A stretch of DNA of 64,000 bases. It comes from Actinocorallia herbida (GTDB lineage Bacteria; Actinomycetota; Actinomycetes; Streptosporangiales; Streptosporangiaceae). Position 1 is the first letter of the stretch; each line of letters opens with the position of its first letter. Both the position numbers and the translations under genes were made by a program. The stretch is taken from positions 3,596,001 to 3,660,000 of the forward strand of contig NZ_RJKE01000001.1 in the NCBI RefSeq assembly GCF_003751225.1, given 5' to 3'. The notes under the pieces are model-generated. The model searched no databases, had not been told where the DNA came from, and saw only the letters and a program-made list of their open reading frames with translations. Positions 8,031 through 16,796 of the stretch are shown piece after piece.

Positions 8031-9701
8031 GTGGCCGTCGGCCAGGTTCTCAACGACCGGTACCGCCTGGACTCCGTGCTCGGACGGGGCGGCATGGGGG
8101 CCGTCTGGCTGGGCCTGGACACCCTCCTGGGCCGCCGTGTGGCGGTGAAGACGTTGCAGGTCGAGACGCCAAGGGCCGCCGACCGCTTCCTGCGCGAGGC
8201 CCGCACCCTGGCCGCCGTCCGATCCCCCGACGTGGTCCGGATCCTCGATTTCGGGACCTCGGGCGACGGCACGGTCTTCATGGTCATGGACCACGTGGCC
8301 GGGCTGACCCTCGCCACGAGACTCGCCGACGGCCCGCTCACCGAACCGGAGACCCTCGGCCTCGTCGGCGCGATGGCCCGGGCCCTGAGCACCGTGCACG
8401 CCGAAGGCATCGTCCACCGGGACGTGAAGCCCGCCAACATCATGCTCAACCCCGACGGGACCGTCATCCTCGTCGACTTCGGGATCGCGCTGGCCCAGGG
8501 CGGCCCCAAGCTCACCCAGTCGGGCGTGCTCGTCGGCACCCCGTCCTATCTTGCGCCGGAGCAGGCCGACGGCGGTCCCATCACGCCCGCCACGGACGTC
8601 TACGCCCTCGGCGTCGTCGCCTATGAATGCCTCACCGGACATCCTCCCTTCGACGGCTCGACGCCGATGGCCGTCATCTCCAAGCACCTCACGGAAGAGC
8701 CGCCGCCGCTTCCCCCGGGCGTCTCCACGGCCGCGGTCTCCCTGATCGAGCGCGCGCTGGCGAAGGCTCCCGCCGACCGCTGGCCCGACGCCGCGGCCAT
8801 GGCGAGGGCGGCCGAAGACCAGGCCGCCGCCACCACGATCCCCGGCCCCCGGGCGGTGCCGCCCGAGCCCACGGGGCGCGGGCGGCGGGCGCTCATCGCG
8901 GGCGCCGTGACCCTCGCCGCGGTCGCCGCCCTCGCCGTGGCGCTCCGCCCCGACGCATCGGATCCGCAGACCTCTCGGTCACCGGAGGCGGCCACGGGTT
9001 CGGCGCCCGCCGTGCCCTCGGCGGCGCCCGCCACCGCTCCGGCGACCACCGCGGCGAGCGCGCCGCCGCCCGTCGCCGGCCCGGCGGCCTGGTGGCAGTT
9101 CAGCGCGACCGACGCCCCCGCGCCCGAGCTGCTGGGCAACGCGACGCTGAAGGACGACGCCGCACACGACGGGGTCCTCACCTTGGACGGCCTCTCCGGC
9201 GTCGCCTCGGCGCGGATCCCCGCCCTGGACCCCGCGAAGCCCTTCACCGTCGCCGTCTGGGCCCGTTTCTCCGGATTCGGGAGAACCGAGCGGCGCGACG
9301 TCACGCTCGCCAGCATCCCCGGTGAGAACACCTCGGCCTTCCTTCTCCAGTACAAGGCCGCCTGGGGCGCCGACGGCTGGCAGTTCATCATGCCCCGCGC
9401 GGACCGGATGGAGCCGCCGGTGGACACCGCGGCCTCGGCCGTCGCGCCCAAGCCGGGCCGCTGGTACTTCATCGCGGGCGTGCACGATCCCGCCACCAGG
9501 CGGATCAGCCTCTACGTCGACGGCGAACTGCAGGATTCCGCCCGGCACACGGCCACCTGGGGATCGGCCGAGCCCCTGCGTCTGGGCGCGCATCTGTGGG
9601 CCCGTCTCGAAGGCGGATTCTGGCCGGGCGCGCTCGACAAGGCCGCCGTCTACCGCCGAGCGCTGACCCCCGGCGAGATGAAGGCCCTCGCCTCCTGGTG
9701 A
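8031..9701 (+). CDS. PknB-type Ser/Thr protein kinase with extracellular LamG-like domain
   Basis: The protein is 556 aa from GTG 8031, chosen for a perfect GGAGG (8021-8025) five bases upstream; an in-frame ATG at 7995 lacks one. Kinase domain, residues 11-265: glycine loop GRGGMGAVW (18-26), Lys40 in VAVK, catalytic HRDVKPAN (129-136), DFG (149-151), APE-type motif LAPEQ. A single membrane helix lies at about 287-305, then a Pro/Ala/Thr-rich linker. The outer ~200 residues form a concanavalin/LamG-like jelly roll (FTVAVWARFSG ... RWYFIAGVHD ... ISLYVDGELQ ... GALDKAAVYRRALTPGEM). The architecture suggests a receptor kinase sensing a cell-wall or extracellular sugar. It stands alone. Confidence 0.92.
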   Translation: MAVGQVLNDRYRLDSVLGRGGMGAVWLGLDTLLGRRVAVKTLQVETPRAADRFLREARTLAAVRSPDVVRILDFGTSGDGTVFMVMDHVAGLTLATRLADGPLTEPETLGLVGAMARALSTVHAEGIVHRDVKPANIMLNPDGTVILVDFGIALAQGGPKLTQSGVLVGTPSYLAPEQADGGPITPATDVYALGVVAYECLTGHPPFDGSTPMAVISKHLTEEPPPLPPGVSTAAVSLIERALAKAPADRWPDAAAMARAAEDQAAATTIPGPRAVPPEPTGRGRRALIAGAVTLAAVAALAVALRPDASDPQTSRSPEAATGSAPAVPSAAPATAPATTAASAPPPVAGPAAWWQFSATDAPAPELLGNATLKDDAAHDGVLTLDGLSGVASARIPALDPAKPFTVAVWARFSGFGRTERRDVTLASIPGENTSAFLLQYKAAWGADGWQFIMPRADRMEPPVDTAASAVAPKPGRWYFIAGVHDPATRRISLYVDGELQDSARHTATWGSAEPLRLGAHLWARLEGGFWPGALDKAAVYRRALTPGEMKALASW

Positions 9702-9803
9702 CCCGGCCGATCGACCGACCGGGAGGACCCGGCCGGGGAGATTCGGGCACCGCCGCCGAGCCATGATCCCCTGCTGCCGTCTGCTTGTGTCTCACCATGG
9801 ATG

Positions 9804-9819
9804 CAAGGATGTATGCTTG
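9804..9819. promoter_or_regulatory. Operator candidate before the GntR gene
   Basis: CAAG-N8-CTTG, an inverted repeat embedded in ATGCAAGGATGTATGCTTGG just upstream of the GntR start. Short AT-rich 'TGTATGC' type palindromes are common FadR/GntR-family operators, so autoregulation is plausible. The core repeat is only four bases. Confidence 0.4.
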
Positions 9820-9824
9820 GCGAC

Positions 9825-10472
9825 ATGAGCGTCGATTCCGCAGCCGAGCGCGTGTACCGCGAGACCAAGGAGCTGATCCTCTCGGGGCGGATGCCGCCAG
9901 GCCGGCTGATCTCCGAGGGGGACGTCGCGGTGCGGATGGACGTGAGCCGTACACCCGTGCGGGAGGCGTTCGTGCGGTTGCAGAGCGAGGATCTGCTGGA
10001 ACTCATCCCCAAGCGGGGCGCGGTGGTGACGCCGGTGCCGCTCACCGAGGCCGCCGACGTGCTGGAGTCGCGCGCCGCGCTGGAGGTCGCCGCGGTGCGC
10101 CGGATGGCCGCACGGCAGGACGACACCGCACCGCTGCTCCGGCTCCTGGCGGAGCTCGTCGCCGAGCAGCGGCGTACGGCCGACGGCCGGGACGTCGCCG
10201 GGTTCGCCGAACTCGACGCGCGGCTGCACCGTGAGATCGTGACCGCCGCGGGGAACGGGCTCGCCGAGCGTTTCTACGCCACGCTCGCCGACCGGCAGCG
10301 CCGGATGAACGTCTGGGCGATCATGCCGGATCCCGGCCGCATGCACACGCTCGCCGACGAGCACGAGACCCTCGCCCGGCACATCGGCGCCCACGACGTC
10401 CCGGGATTCGAGGTCGCGCTGCGCGCCCACCTGATGGCCACGCACGGCGCCGCGGCGCAGTGGCTGGCATGA
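9825..10472 (+). CDS. GntR-family (FadR subfamily) transcriptional regulator
   Basis: The protein is 215 aa from ATG 9825; in-frame ATGs at 9801 and 9816 fall inside the probable operator and so are less likely. The N-terminal winged helix-turn-helix reads RVYRETKELILSGRMPPGRL then VSRTPVREAFVRLQSE, the standard GntR signature. Residues ~80-215 form an all-helical FCD ligand-binding domain, with acidic/His positions (ELDARLHREIV, RMHTLADEHETL) that often bind a metal and a small acid. It overlaps the start of the MFS exporter gene by 4 bp (ATGA), so it probably controls that transporter and itself. The exporter is now broken. Confidence 0.88.
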   Translation: MSVDSAAERVYRETKELILSGRMPPGRLISEGDVAVRMDVSRTPVREAFVRLQSEDLLELIPKRGAVVTPVPLTEAADVLESRAALEVAAVRRMAARQDDTAPLLRLLAELVAEQRRTADGRDVAGFAELDARLHREIVTAAGNGLAERFYATLADRQRRMNVWAIMPDPGRMHTLADEHETLARHIGAHDVPGFEVALRAHLMATHGAAAQWLA

Positions 10473-11712
10473 GCGCGCTGCGCACCGGCCCGGCGCCCGC
10501 GCCGCGTCCGGAGACCGCCGGATTCGGCGGGGAATGGGTCGTGGTCGCCGCGCTGATGGCGATGGTCGGCTGGGGCGGCAACGAGTTCACCCCGCTGCTC
10601 GCGGTCTACCGGGAGCACGGCTACTCGGCGGTCGGCGTCGACGCGCTGCTCGCCGCCTACGTGGCGGGACTCGTGCCCGGCCTGCTGATCGCGTCGGCGC
10701 TGTCCGACATGCTCGGACGGAAGCCGGTGATGCTCGCCGGGGGAGCGGCGGCCGTGCTGGGCAGCGCGCTGATCGCGCTGGGGCCGTACGGGCCGGTGTT
10801 CGTTGCGGCGGGAAGGCTGCTGTCCGGGCTCGGCATCGGCATCGCGATGGCCGTGGGCACCACCTGGGTCAAGGAGCTCTCGGCCGGGGCCTCACCGGAC
10901 GCCGGAGCACGCCGTGCCGCCATGGCGATGACCGTCGGCCTCGCGACCGGTCCGGGCGTCGCCGGGCTCCTCGCCCAATGGGCGCCCTGGCCACGCGTCC
11001 TGCCCTACGCCGTGCACGTCGTGCTCACCCTGCCGGTCCTGGCCGCGGTGGCCGCACACGCCGTCGAGACCCGCGCCCGTGACGACGGCCCACCCTCTCT
11101 GTTCGGCCGTCTCCGCGTCCCGGCCGCCGCAGATTCCTGCGTGTGGTGCTGCCCCTCGCACCCTGGGTCTTCGGCACGGTCTCCATCGCCTATGTGGTCC
11201 TGCCACAGCTCGTCGAAGCCCGCACCGGCGGCCACGGCCTCCTCCTGGCGACCGCGCTGACCGTGCTCACCCTCGCCGCGGGCGTCCTGATCCAGCCGCT
11301 CGCCCGCAGATTGGACGACATCTCCACCGCGCGCGCCAGCGTCGTCTCCATGCTCCTCGTCGTCGCGGGCATGATCCTCGCCGTCCCGGTGGCCGTCACC
11401 GAGAACCCCTGGCCCGCCTTCCTGGTCGCGCCGCTCCTGGGTTGTGCCTACGGCATCGCCGTGGTCTCCGGACTCCTGGAAGTCCAACGGATGGCCGCCC
11501 CCGACGAACTGGCCGGCCTCACCGGCGTCTACTACTCCCTCACCTACTCCGGATTCCTCCTCCCCCTGCTCCTGGCCACCCTGACCCCCTGGCTCACCTA
11601 CCCGACCATGCTCCTCGCCCTCGCCGTCCTCGCCCTGGCCTGCGCGGCCCCCATCGCGACCGCGCAGGCCAGGCCGACCCCACCCCGCCCAACCACCCCA
11701 CCATCACCCTGA
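10469..11712 (+). pseudogene. MFS transporter disrupted by a frameshift
   Basis: Two frames together make one ~415-aa 12-helix major facilitator. Frame 1 (10469 to about 11135) gives helices 1-6 with the MFS motif SDMLGRKPVML after helix 2. Frame 2 (from about 11128) begins RRFLRVVLPLAPWVFG and gives helices 7-12 to the stop at 11712. The total span is 1244 nt, one short of a multiple of three, so a single-base deletion near 11125-11140 (GGCCGCCGCAGATTC) explains it. A sequencing error is possible. Codon use stays normal on both sides, so the loss is recent. Translationally coupled to the GntR gene. Substrate unknown. Confidence 0.75.
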
Positions 11713-11945
11713 GCACTCCCTCCCGCCAGGACTCATGGCTCCTGAGGCAGGTCGATGCCGACACCGGCAGCGTGCCGACTTCGGAGCTCCGCCGGCGGCG
11801 GGCGAGTCCAGGTCGGCCGCCCGCTCGGGCGCGGCGCCGACGCCGCATGCCACCGGTGGCGCGATGGCGCGGTTCGCACGCGCCCAGGCGCGCGCACGGG
11901 GCGGGACATGACGGTCTCCACAAGAGCTTGTATCGATATCTGTCT

Positions 11946-11980
11946 ATTCAGTTGCACGGTGAATCGAAGTCCGTCAATAT
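11946..11980 (+). promoter_or_regulatory. arsR promoter with overlapping operator
   Basis: TTGCAC (11952-11957), 17-nt spacer, CAATAT (11975-11980): transcription would begin around 11987, the A of the arsR ATG, so the message is probably leaderless. The inverted repeat ATTCA-N9-TGAAT (11946-11964) encloses the -35 box and is a natural ArsR operator. The rest of the 11713-11951 gap shows no gene. Confidence 0.5.
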
Positions 11981-11986
11981 AGAAGA

Positions 11987-12367
11987 ATGCCGAAACAAGA
12001 GCTGCACGTCCTCGGGCAGGACGGCGCGGACGGGTGCGGCCCGGCCCTGCTGACGGCCCCGCTGGCCGCCGACGAGGCCGGGGAGCTCGCGCGGGTGTTC
12101 AAGGCGCTGGGCGATCCGGTGCGGCTGCAACTGCTGTCGATGATCGCCTCCCGGGCGGGCGGCGAGGTGTGCGTCTGCGACCTGACCCCGGCCTTCGACC
12201 TGTCCCAGCCGACGATCTCGCACCATCTGAAGCTGCTGCGCGAGGCGGGGCTGATCGAGGGGGAGCGGCGCGGTACCTGGGTGTACTACCGGCTCATCGC
12301 CGAGACGACCGACCGGCTCGCCGCGATCCTCACCCGGCCCGGCGGACGCTCCGGGGCCGAGGCGTGA
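11987..12367 (+). CDS. arsR: ArsR-family arsenite-responsive repressor
   Basis: The protein is 126 aa. The winged-helix core has ARVFKALGDPVRLQLLSMI, then the metalloid-binding motif VCVCDL with Cys62 and Cys64 at the start of the recognition segment, then LSQPTISHHLKLLREAGLI. A further Cys17 in the N-terminal extension could supply a third thiolate, as in some actinobacterial ArsR proteins. It would repress the operon until As(III)/Sb(III) binds. There is no ribosome binding site; the promoter places the start codon at +1. It overlaps the ACR3 gene by 4 bp (GTGA). Confidence 0.93.
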   Translation: MPKQELHVLGQDGADGCGPALLTAPLAADEAGELARVFKALGDPVRLQLLSMIASRAGGEVCVCDLTPAFDLSQPTISHHLKLLREAGLIEGERRGTWVYYRLIAETTDRLAAILTRPGGRSGAEA

Positions 12368-13434
12368 CCGCGGTCCCGGTCCGGCTGTCGTTCACCGACC
12401 GGTACCTCGCGGTCTGGATCCTCGCGGCGATGGCCGCCGGGCTCGGCCTCGGCCGGATGGTCCCGGGCCTGGGCGACGTCCTGGCCGCGGTCGAGATCGG
12501 CGGGATCTCCCTGCCGATCGCCTTCGGCCTGCTGGTGATGATGTACCCGGTGCTCGCGAAGGTCCGTTACGACCGGCTCGACGCCGTCACCGGCGACCGG
12601 CGGCTCATGGTGTCGTCGCTCGTGGTGAACTGGCTCGTCGGCCCGGCCGTCATGTTCGCGCTCGCCTGGCTGTTCCTGCCCGACCAGCCCGAGTACCGGA
12701 CCGGACTCATCATCGTCGGGCTGGCCCGGTGCATCGCCATGGTGATCATCTGGAACGACCTGGCCTGCGGGGACCGCGAGGCCGCCGCCGTCCTCGTCGC
12801 GCTGAACTCGGTGTTCCAGGTGCTCGCGTTCGGGCTGCTCGGCTGGTTCTACCTCGACCTGCTGCCCGGCCGGCTCGGCCTGGGCGAAGGCGAATCCCTC
12901 GACATCTCGCCATGGAAGATCGCCGCGAACGTCCTGGTCTTCCTCGGCATCCCGCTCGTCGCGGGCTTCCTCACCCGCCGGCTCGGCGAGAAGAGGCTCG
13001 GCCGGGAAGCCTACGAGACGCGGTTCCTGCCGAGGATCGGCCCGTGGGCGTTGTACGGCCTGCTGTTCACCATCGTGGTCCTGTTCGCCCTGCAAGGCGA
13101 CACGATCACTGCGCGGCCGCTGGACGTCGCCCGGATAGCCCTGCCTCTGCTGGTCTACTTCGCCGTCCTGTGGTTCGGCACTTTCGCGCTCGGCAAAGCG
13201 CTCGGCCTGCCTTACGACCGGACCGCGACGCTCGCCTTCACCGCCGCGGGCAACAACTTCGAGCTCGCCATCGCCGTCGCGATCGGCACGTTCGGGGTCA
13301 CCTCCGGGCAGGCGCTCGCCGGCGTCGTCGGGCCGCTCATCGAGGTGCCCGTCCTGGTCGGCCTCGTCTACGTGGCCCTCGCCCGGCGGGGCCGCTTCAC
13401 CAGACCCGAAGGGAGCCTCGCCGGTGTCCGGTAG
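12364..13434 (+). CDS. acr3: ACR3-family arsenite efflux permease
   Basis: The protein is 356 aa from GTG 12364, overlapping the arsR stop (GTGA). About ten hydrophobic helices, in the BART-superfamily arrangement. Family hallmarks include ISLPIAFGLLVMMYPVLAKV, the conserved cysteine helix LARCIAMVIIWNDLACGD (this Cys is essential in characterized ACR3 proteins), and the late TAAGNNFELAIAVAIGTFG motif of the substrate site. It exports As(III), probably as arsenite, in exchange for protons. The 3' end overlaps the arsC fusion gene by 11 bp, so all three genes are translationally coupled. Confidence 0.95.
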   Translation: MTAVPVRLSFTDRYLAVWILAAMAAGLGLGRMVPGLGDVLAAVEIGGISLPIAFGLLVMMYPVLAKVRYDRLDAVTGDRRLMVSSLVVNWLVGPAVMFALAWLFLPDQPEYRTGLIIVGLARCIAMVIIWNDLACGDREAAAVLVALNSVFQVLAFGLLGWFYLDLLPGRLGLGEGESLDISPWKIAANVLVFLGIPLVAGFLTRRLGEKRLGREAYETRFLPRIGPWALYGLLFTIVVLFALQGDTITARPLDVARIALPLLVYFAVLWFGTFALGKALGLPYDRTATLAFTAAGNNFELAIAVAIGTFGVTSGQALAGVVGPLIEVPVLVGLVYVALARRGRFTRPEGSLAGVR

Positions 13435-14317
13435 GCCCAGCGTCCTGTTCGTCTGCGTCCACAACGCGGGTCGCTCCCAGATGGCGGCGGCGTTCCTGGC
13501 GCGGCTGTCCGGCGGTGCCGTCGAGGTCCGCTCTGCGGGGTCCGCGCCCGCCGCGACCGTCGACCCGGCGGTGGTCGAGGCGATGGCCGAGAAGGGCATC
13601 GACCTCTCTTCCGAGTCCCCGAAGATCCTCACCCACGACGCCGTCCAGGCCTCCGACGTGTGCGTCACCATGGGCTGCGGAGACACCTGCCCGGTCTTCC
13701 CCGGCAAGACCTACCTCGACTGGACCCTGGACGACCCGGCAGGCCAGGGCGTCGAGGCGGTCCGGCCGATCCGCGACGAGATAGAACGCCGCGTCCGCGC
13801 CCTGCTCACCGGGCTCGGCGTCCCCCGGATCGCCCCGATGCTCCGCGGGCACGCCCCCGAAGTCCTGGCCATCTATCAGGTGGGCATCGAAGAGGGCGAC
13901 GCCACCTTCGAGACCGCCGCCCCCACCTGGCCGGAGTTCGACGCCGCCAGGCTCCCCGAACACCGCCTCGTCGCCCTCGCCCCCGACGACCGCGTCCTGG
14001 GCTGGGCCGCCGTCAGCCCCGTCTCAGACCGCTGCGCCTACGCCGGAGTGGTCGAGCACTCCGTCTACGTCAGCCCCGACGCCCGCGGCCGAGGAGTAGG
14101 CCGGGCCCTCCTGAACGCCCTCTTGGCGTCCACCGGAGCCGCCGGAATCTGGACCGTCCAATCCGGCATCTTCCCGGAGAACACCGCGAGCCTCACCCTC
14201 CACGAACACGCGGGCTTCCGCGTCGTAGGCACCCGCGAACGCCTGGGCCACCACCACGGCCGCTGGCGCGACGTCGTCCTCGTCGAACACCGCACCCCCA
14301 CCGACCCCATCGCGTAG
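13424..14317 (+). CDS. ArsC arsenate reductase fused to an ArsN/PAT-like GNAT acetyltransferase
   Basis: The protein is 297 aa from GTG 13424. Residues 1-130 are a low-molecular-weight-phosphatase-type arsenate reductase: Cys11 in CVHNAGRSQM (CX5R loop), then Cys85 and Cys89 in MGCGDTCPVFPGK for the disulfide relay. Residues ~140-297 are a complete GNAT domain of the phosphinothricin/arsinothricin acetyltransferase kind: YQVGIEEGDATFET, SVYVSPDARGRGVGRALL (acetyl-CoA loop), and FPENTASLTLHEHAGFRVVG. The enzyme would reduce As(V) for ACR3 export and N-acetylate arsinothricin or a similar amino acid. The substrate of the second domain is inferred. No stop or frameshift separates the domains. 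Confidence 0.9.
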   Translation: MSGRPSVLFVCVHNAGRSQMAAAFLARLSGGAVEVRSAGSAPAATVDPAVVEAMAEKGIDLSSESPKILTHDAVQASDVCVTMGCGDTCPVFPGKTYLDWTLDDPAGQGVEAVRPIRDEIERRVRALLTGLGVPRIAPMLRGHAPEVLAIYQVGIEEGDATFETAAPTWPEFDAARLPEHRLVALAPDDRVLGWAAVSPVSDRCAYAGVVEHSVYVSPDARGRGVGRALLNALLASTGAAGIWTVQSGIFPENTASLTLHEHAGFRVVGTRERLGHHHGRWRDVVLVEHRTPTDPIA

Positions 14318-14353
14318 CGCCGCGCCCGACCCGGAAAGACCCGGCGCCCGACA

Positions 14354-14373
14354 GGTCCACCGGTCGGTGGACC
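14354..14373 (+). terminator. Hairpin terminator of the ars operon
   Basis: GGTCCACC (14354-14361), GGTC loop, GGTGGACC (14366-14373): a perfect 8-bp stem 37 bp after the arsC fusion stop, with no U-tract. Confidence 0.6.
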
Positions 14374-14430
14374 GGCGGTTCCGTCGGTCGCACGTGTCGG
14401 GCCGGACCCCGCCGAAACCAGCATGGGGGC

Positions 14431-15241
14431 ATGACGATCCAGGTGTTCAGGGTGGTCCGGTGGAGTGCCGGGAACCCGTGGAAGGCGATCGTCGGCTGGG
14501 CGCTGTTCGGCTCGGTGCGCCTTGCCGTCGGCATAGGGGTGGGCGGCCGTCCTGCCACGGCCGAGGACTTCCGGATCGGCGGGGCCGGGCGGGCCGAAGC
14601 GATGGCCGCGGAAGGCGGGCTCCAACAGCGGGCGGCCGAGCGGGTGCTGATCACCGCGCCGGGAGGGACCGTCCTTGACGCGACCGCCGCCGACGCGGCG
14701 GTTCGGGACGTCGCGCGGAGGACGCCGCCGCCGGAGGTCGAGGCGGTGGGGGAACCCGTAGCGTCGAAGGACGGGACGGCCCTGCGAGCGGACGTCACGC
14801 TCAAGGGGCCGGAGCCGGAGGGCAGGAAGCACGTTGCGCCCCTTCTCGCGCAGACCGCCGAGGCCCGGGCCGCCCACCCCGGGCTGCGGATCGAGGAGAC
14901 CGGCGGCCCGTCCATCAGCAAGGGCGTGGAGCGGCTGCGGAGCGAGGACCCCGGTGTCGTCGCGCTGCTGTCCGCCGACCCGACCAGCACCGTCCTGGCG
15001 CCCCGCGTCGCCGAGCGCCTCGTCGCCCGCATCCGGCGGCCGCCGGTCTCCCTCACCCCCGCGAGATCGACGTCCTCCGGGCCGTGGCGGACGGTCTGTC
15101 CACCCCGGAATCGCCCAGCGCCTCACCATCGGCGAGGCCACCGTCAAGTCCCACCTCCTGAGGGTCTTCGTCGAACTCGACGTCGCCGACCGCACCCATG
15201 CCGTCGTCAAGGCCCTTGACCTGGGCCTCCTCAGCCGCTGA
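14431..15241 (+). pseudogene. Chimeric pseudogene: MMPL transporter start joined to a LuxR-type response-regulator end
   Basis: From ATG 14431 the frame encodes the N-terminus of an MMPL/RND-type lipid exporter: FRVVRWSAGNPWKAIVGWAL, the first helix, then a periplasmic segment ending IEETGGPSISKGVERL. At about 14935 it jumps to the C-terminus of a NarL/LuxR response regulator: STVLAPRVAERLVARIRRPP, then, after two single-base deletions (near 15057 and 15112), the DNA-binding domain LTIGEATVKSHLLRVFVELD and stop at 15239-15241. The span of 811 nt is two short of a multiple of three, matching two deletions. MMPL and NarL-type genes are often neighbours in actinomycetes, so one internal deletion probably fused them. 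Confidence 0.75.
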
Positions 15242-15311
15242 CGCCCGGGGCCGCACGGACGGCTCTTCGCTGCCCTCGATGTCGCCGATGCCGTCCGGGC
15301 GGAACCGTCGG

Positions 15312-16796
15312 TCACTTGGGGGCGGGCGGCGGGGTGCGGCAGGTGAGGACCTGGTAGCCGTCCTGCTGCCAGACGGGGGTGCACCGGGAGAGAAGGTCGG
15401 CGGCGGCCTTCCGCTGGTCGGGGAGGGTGGGGAAGGGGGTTTGGAGGCGGCTCGTGTCGATGATGGCCCAGGGGGCGTAGTGGGGGGCGCCGTCCCAGAG
15501 GAGGACGCGGGCGCGGGAAGAGAGGAAGGGGCCCACGGAGCTGACGGCGTCGACGGTGGCGCCGTCGGGGATCCGCGCGGCGGCCTGCTTCGCGGCGGTC
15601 GTGTGCGGGGGCGTCCGGTAGAAGGACGGGGAGACCAGGTGGGCGAAGGGGGTGGTGGGCAGGAAGGCCAGGGAGGCCGCGACGAGGGCGGGCGGCCACC
15701 AGCGTTCGGCGCGCAGGGCGGGGAGTCTGCTCGCGCCGTCGATCGCGGCGAGGAAGAGCGGTGCGAGGATGAAGACGTTGTAGTGGAAGTCCGTGCTCCA
15801 CCAGTTCGGCCAGCGGTCCGACAGCATGCGCTCGGCCAGCAGCGGGAGGGCGGCCAGGAGGTGCGGTGAGCGCAGCGGGACGAGCAGGAACGGGAGCAGC
15901 AGGAGCAGGATCGTCCAGACCTTCGTGGACGGGGTGACGAGGGTCGCGGCGATGTCCCACGGGTGGGTGACGGCCCGCAGCGCCAGGCCGGAGAAGGAGT
16001 CGGCGAGCCCTCCGTAGCCCCAGTAGTAGTCGGGATTTCCGCCGAAATGGGGGACGACGACCCGGGAGGCGAAGACCGCCCAGCCGAGGCCCGGGACGAT
16101 GAAGGCCGCCGCCCATCTGCGGTCGCCGCGCCGGGTGAGGAGGTAGAGCCCGAACCCGGCGACGAGGAGGCCCGCGTCCTCCTTGATGAGCAGGATCGGC
16201 AGGCACAGCGCCAGCGCCTGGAGGCGTCGGCCCGCCTGCCACCGCTCGAACATCCAGAAGTAGAGGAGCGGCGCGAAGGCCGTCTCGTGGAAGTCGACCC
16301 ACAGCGCCTCGGCGACGGGCCAGGCGATCGAGTAGGCGACGGCCGCGCACCACGCGCCGACGGTGCCGAGGATCCGGCGCGCGACGACCCAGAGCGGGAT
16401 GACGGCGAAGGCCAGCAGCAGCCCCTGCGCGACGAGGAGCGTCTCCGGCCCGTCATGGATCCAGTAGAGCGGGCCGAGCGCCGCGATGATCGGGGACACG
16501 TGATCGGCCAGCAGGTTGTAGTCGATCCCGTACCCTGCCCGCACCCCCTTGATCGGCGTGATGGGCGCCCCGAACCCGCTGTACGCCCGCACCGCCTGAT
16601 CGAAGATCACCAGATCCCACGACCGGGTCCGCCCCGTCTCGAACCGCACCAGGGCGAGGACCGCATAGACCACCGCCGTACCAACGGCGAAACACAGGAT
16701 TCCGACGCGCTCCGGTCGGAGGAAACGGCTGGTGATGACAACTCCGGACGTCGTCTGGCAGGGGGCCGCACCAGCATAGGGCCAAGATCTCCCCAC
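15312..16796 (-). CDS. DUF2079 multi-spanning membrane protein
   Basis: The protein is 494 aa from GTG 16796; no good ribosome binding site is visible and no later in-frame start precedes the first helix. It has about ten hydrophobic segments. Signature residues of DUF2079 are clear: SWDLVIFDQAVRAYSGFGAP, the family's DLGIFDQ-like loop, then LLADHVSPIIAALGPLYWI with the conserved Asp-His, and LWVDFHETAFAPLL. These proteins share the GT-C glycosyltransferase fold and may glycosylate lipid or wall precursors from polyprenyl-linked donors, though no reaction is established. The soluble C-terminal ~90 residues lie outside. It follows nhaC on the same strand but is separated by a likely terminator. 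Confidence 0.85.
   Translation of the reverse strand: MGRSWPYAGAAPCQTTSGVVITSRFLRPERVGILCFAVGTAVVYAVLALVRFETGRTRSWDLVIFDQAVRAYSGFGAPITPIKGVRAGYGIDYNLLADHVSPIIAALGPLYWIHDGPETLLVAQGLLLAFAVIPLWVVARRILGTVGAWCAAVAYSIAWPVAEALWVDFHETAFAPLLYFWMFERWQAGRRLQALALCLPILLIKEDAGLLVAGFGLYLLTRRGDRRWAAAFIVPGLGWAVFASRVVVPHFGGNPDYYWGYGGLADSFSGLALRAVTHPWDIAATLVTPSTKVWTILLLLLPFLLVPLRSPHLLAALPLLAERMLSDRWPNWWSTDFHYNVFILAPLFLAAIDGASRLPALRAERWWPPALVAASLAFLPTTPFAHLVSPSFYRTPPHTTAAKQAAARIPDGATVDAVSSVGPFLSSRARVLLWDGAPHYAPWAIIDTSRLQTPFPTLPDQRKAAADLLSRCTPVWQQDGYQVLTCRTPPPAPK

Noticed and set aside
10469-11712. Programmed ribosomal frameshift in the MFS gene
   Set aside because: No slippery sequence is seen at the junction, and MFS transporters are not known to use it; a deletion or sequence error is more likely.
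11713-11945. Small ORFs between the MFS and arsR genes
   Set aside because: Low-complexity Arg/Pro/Ala translations in both strands with no ribosome binding site or recognizable domain.
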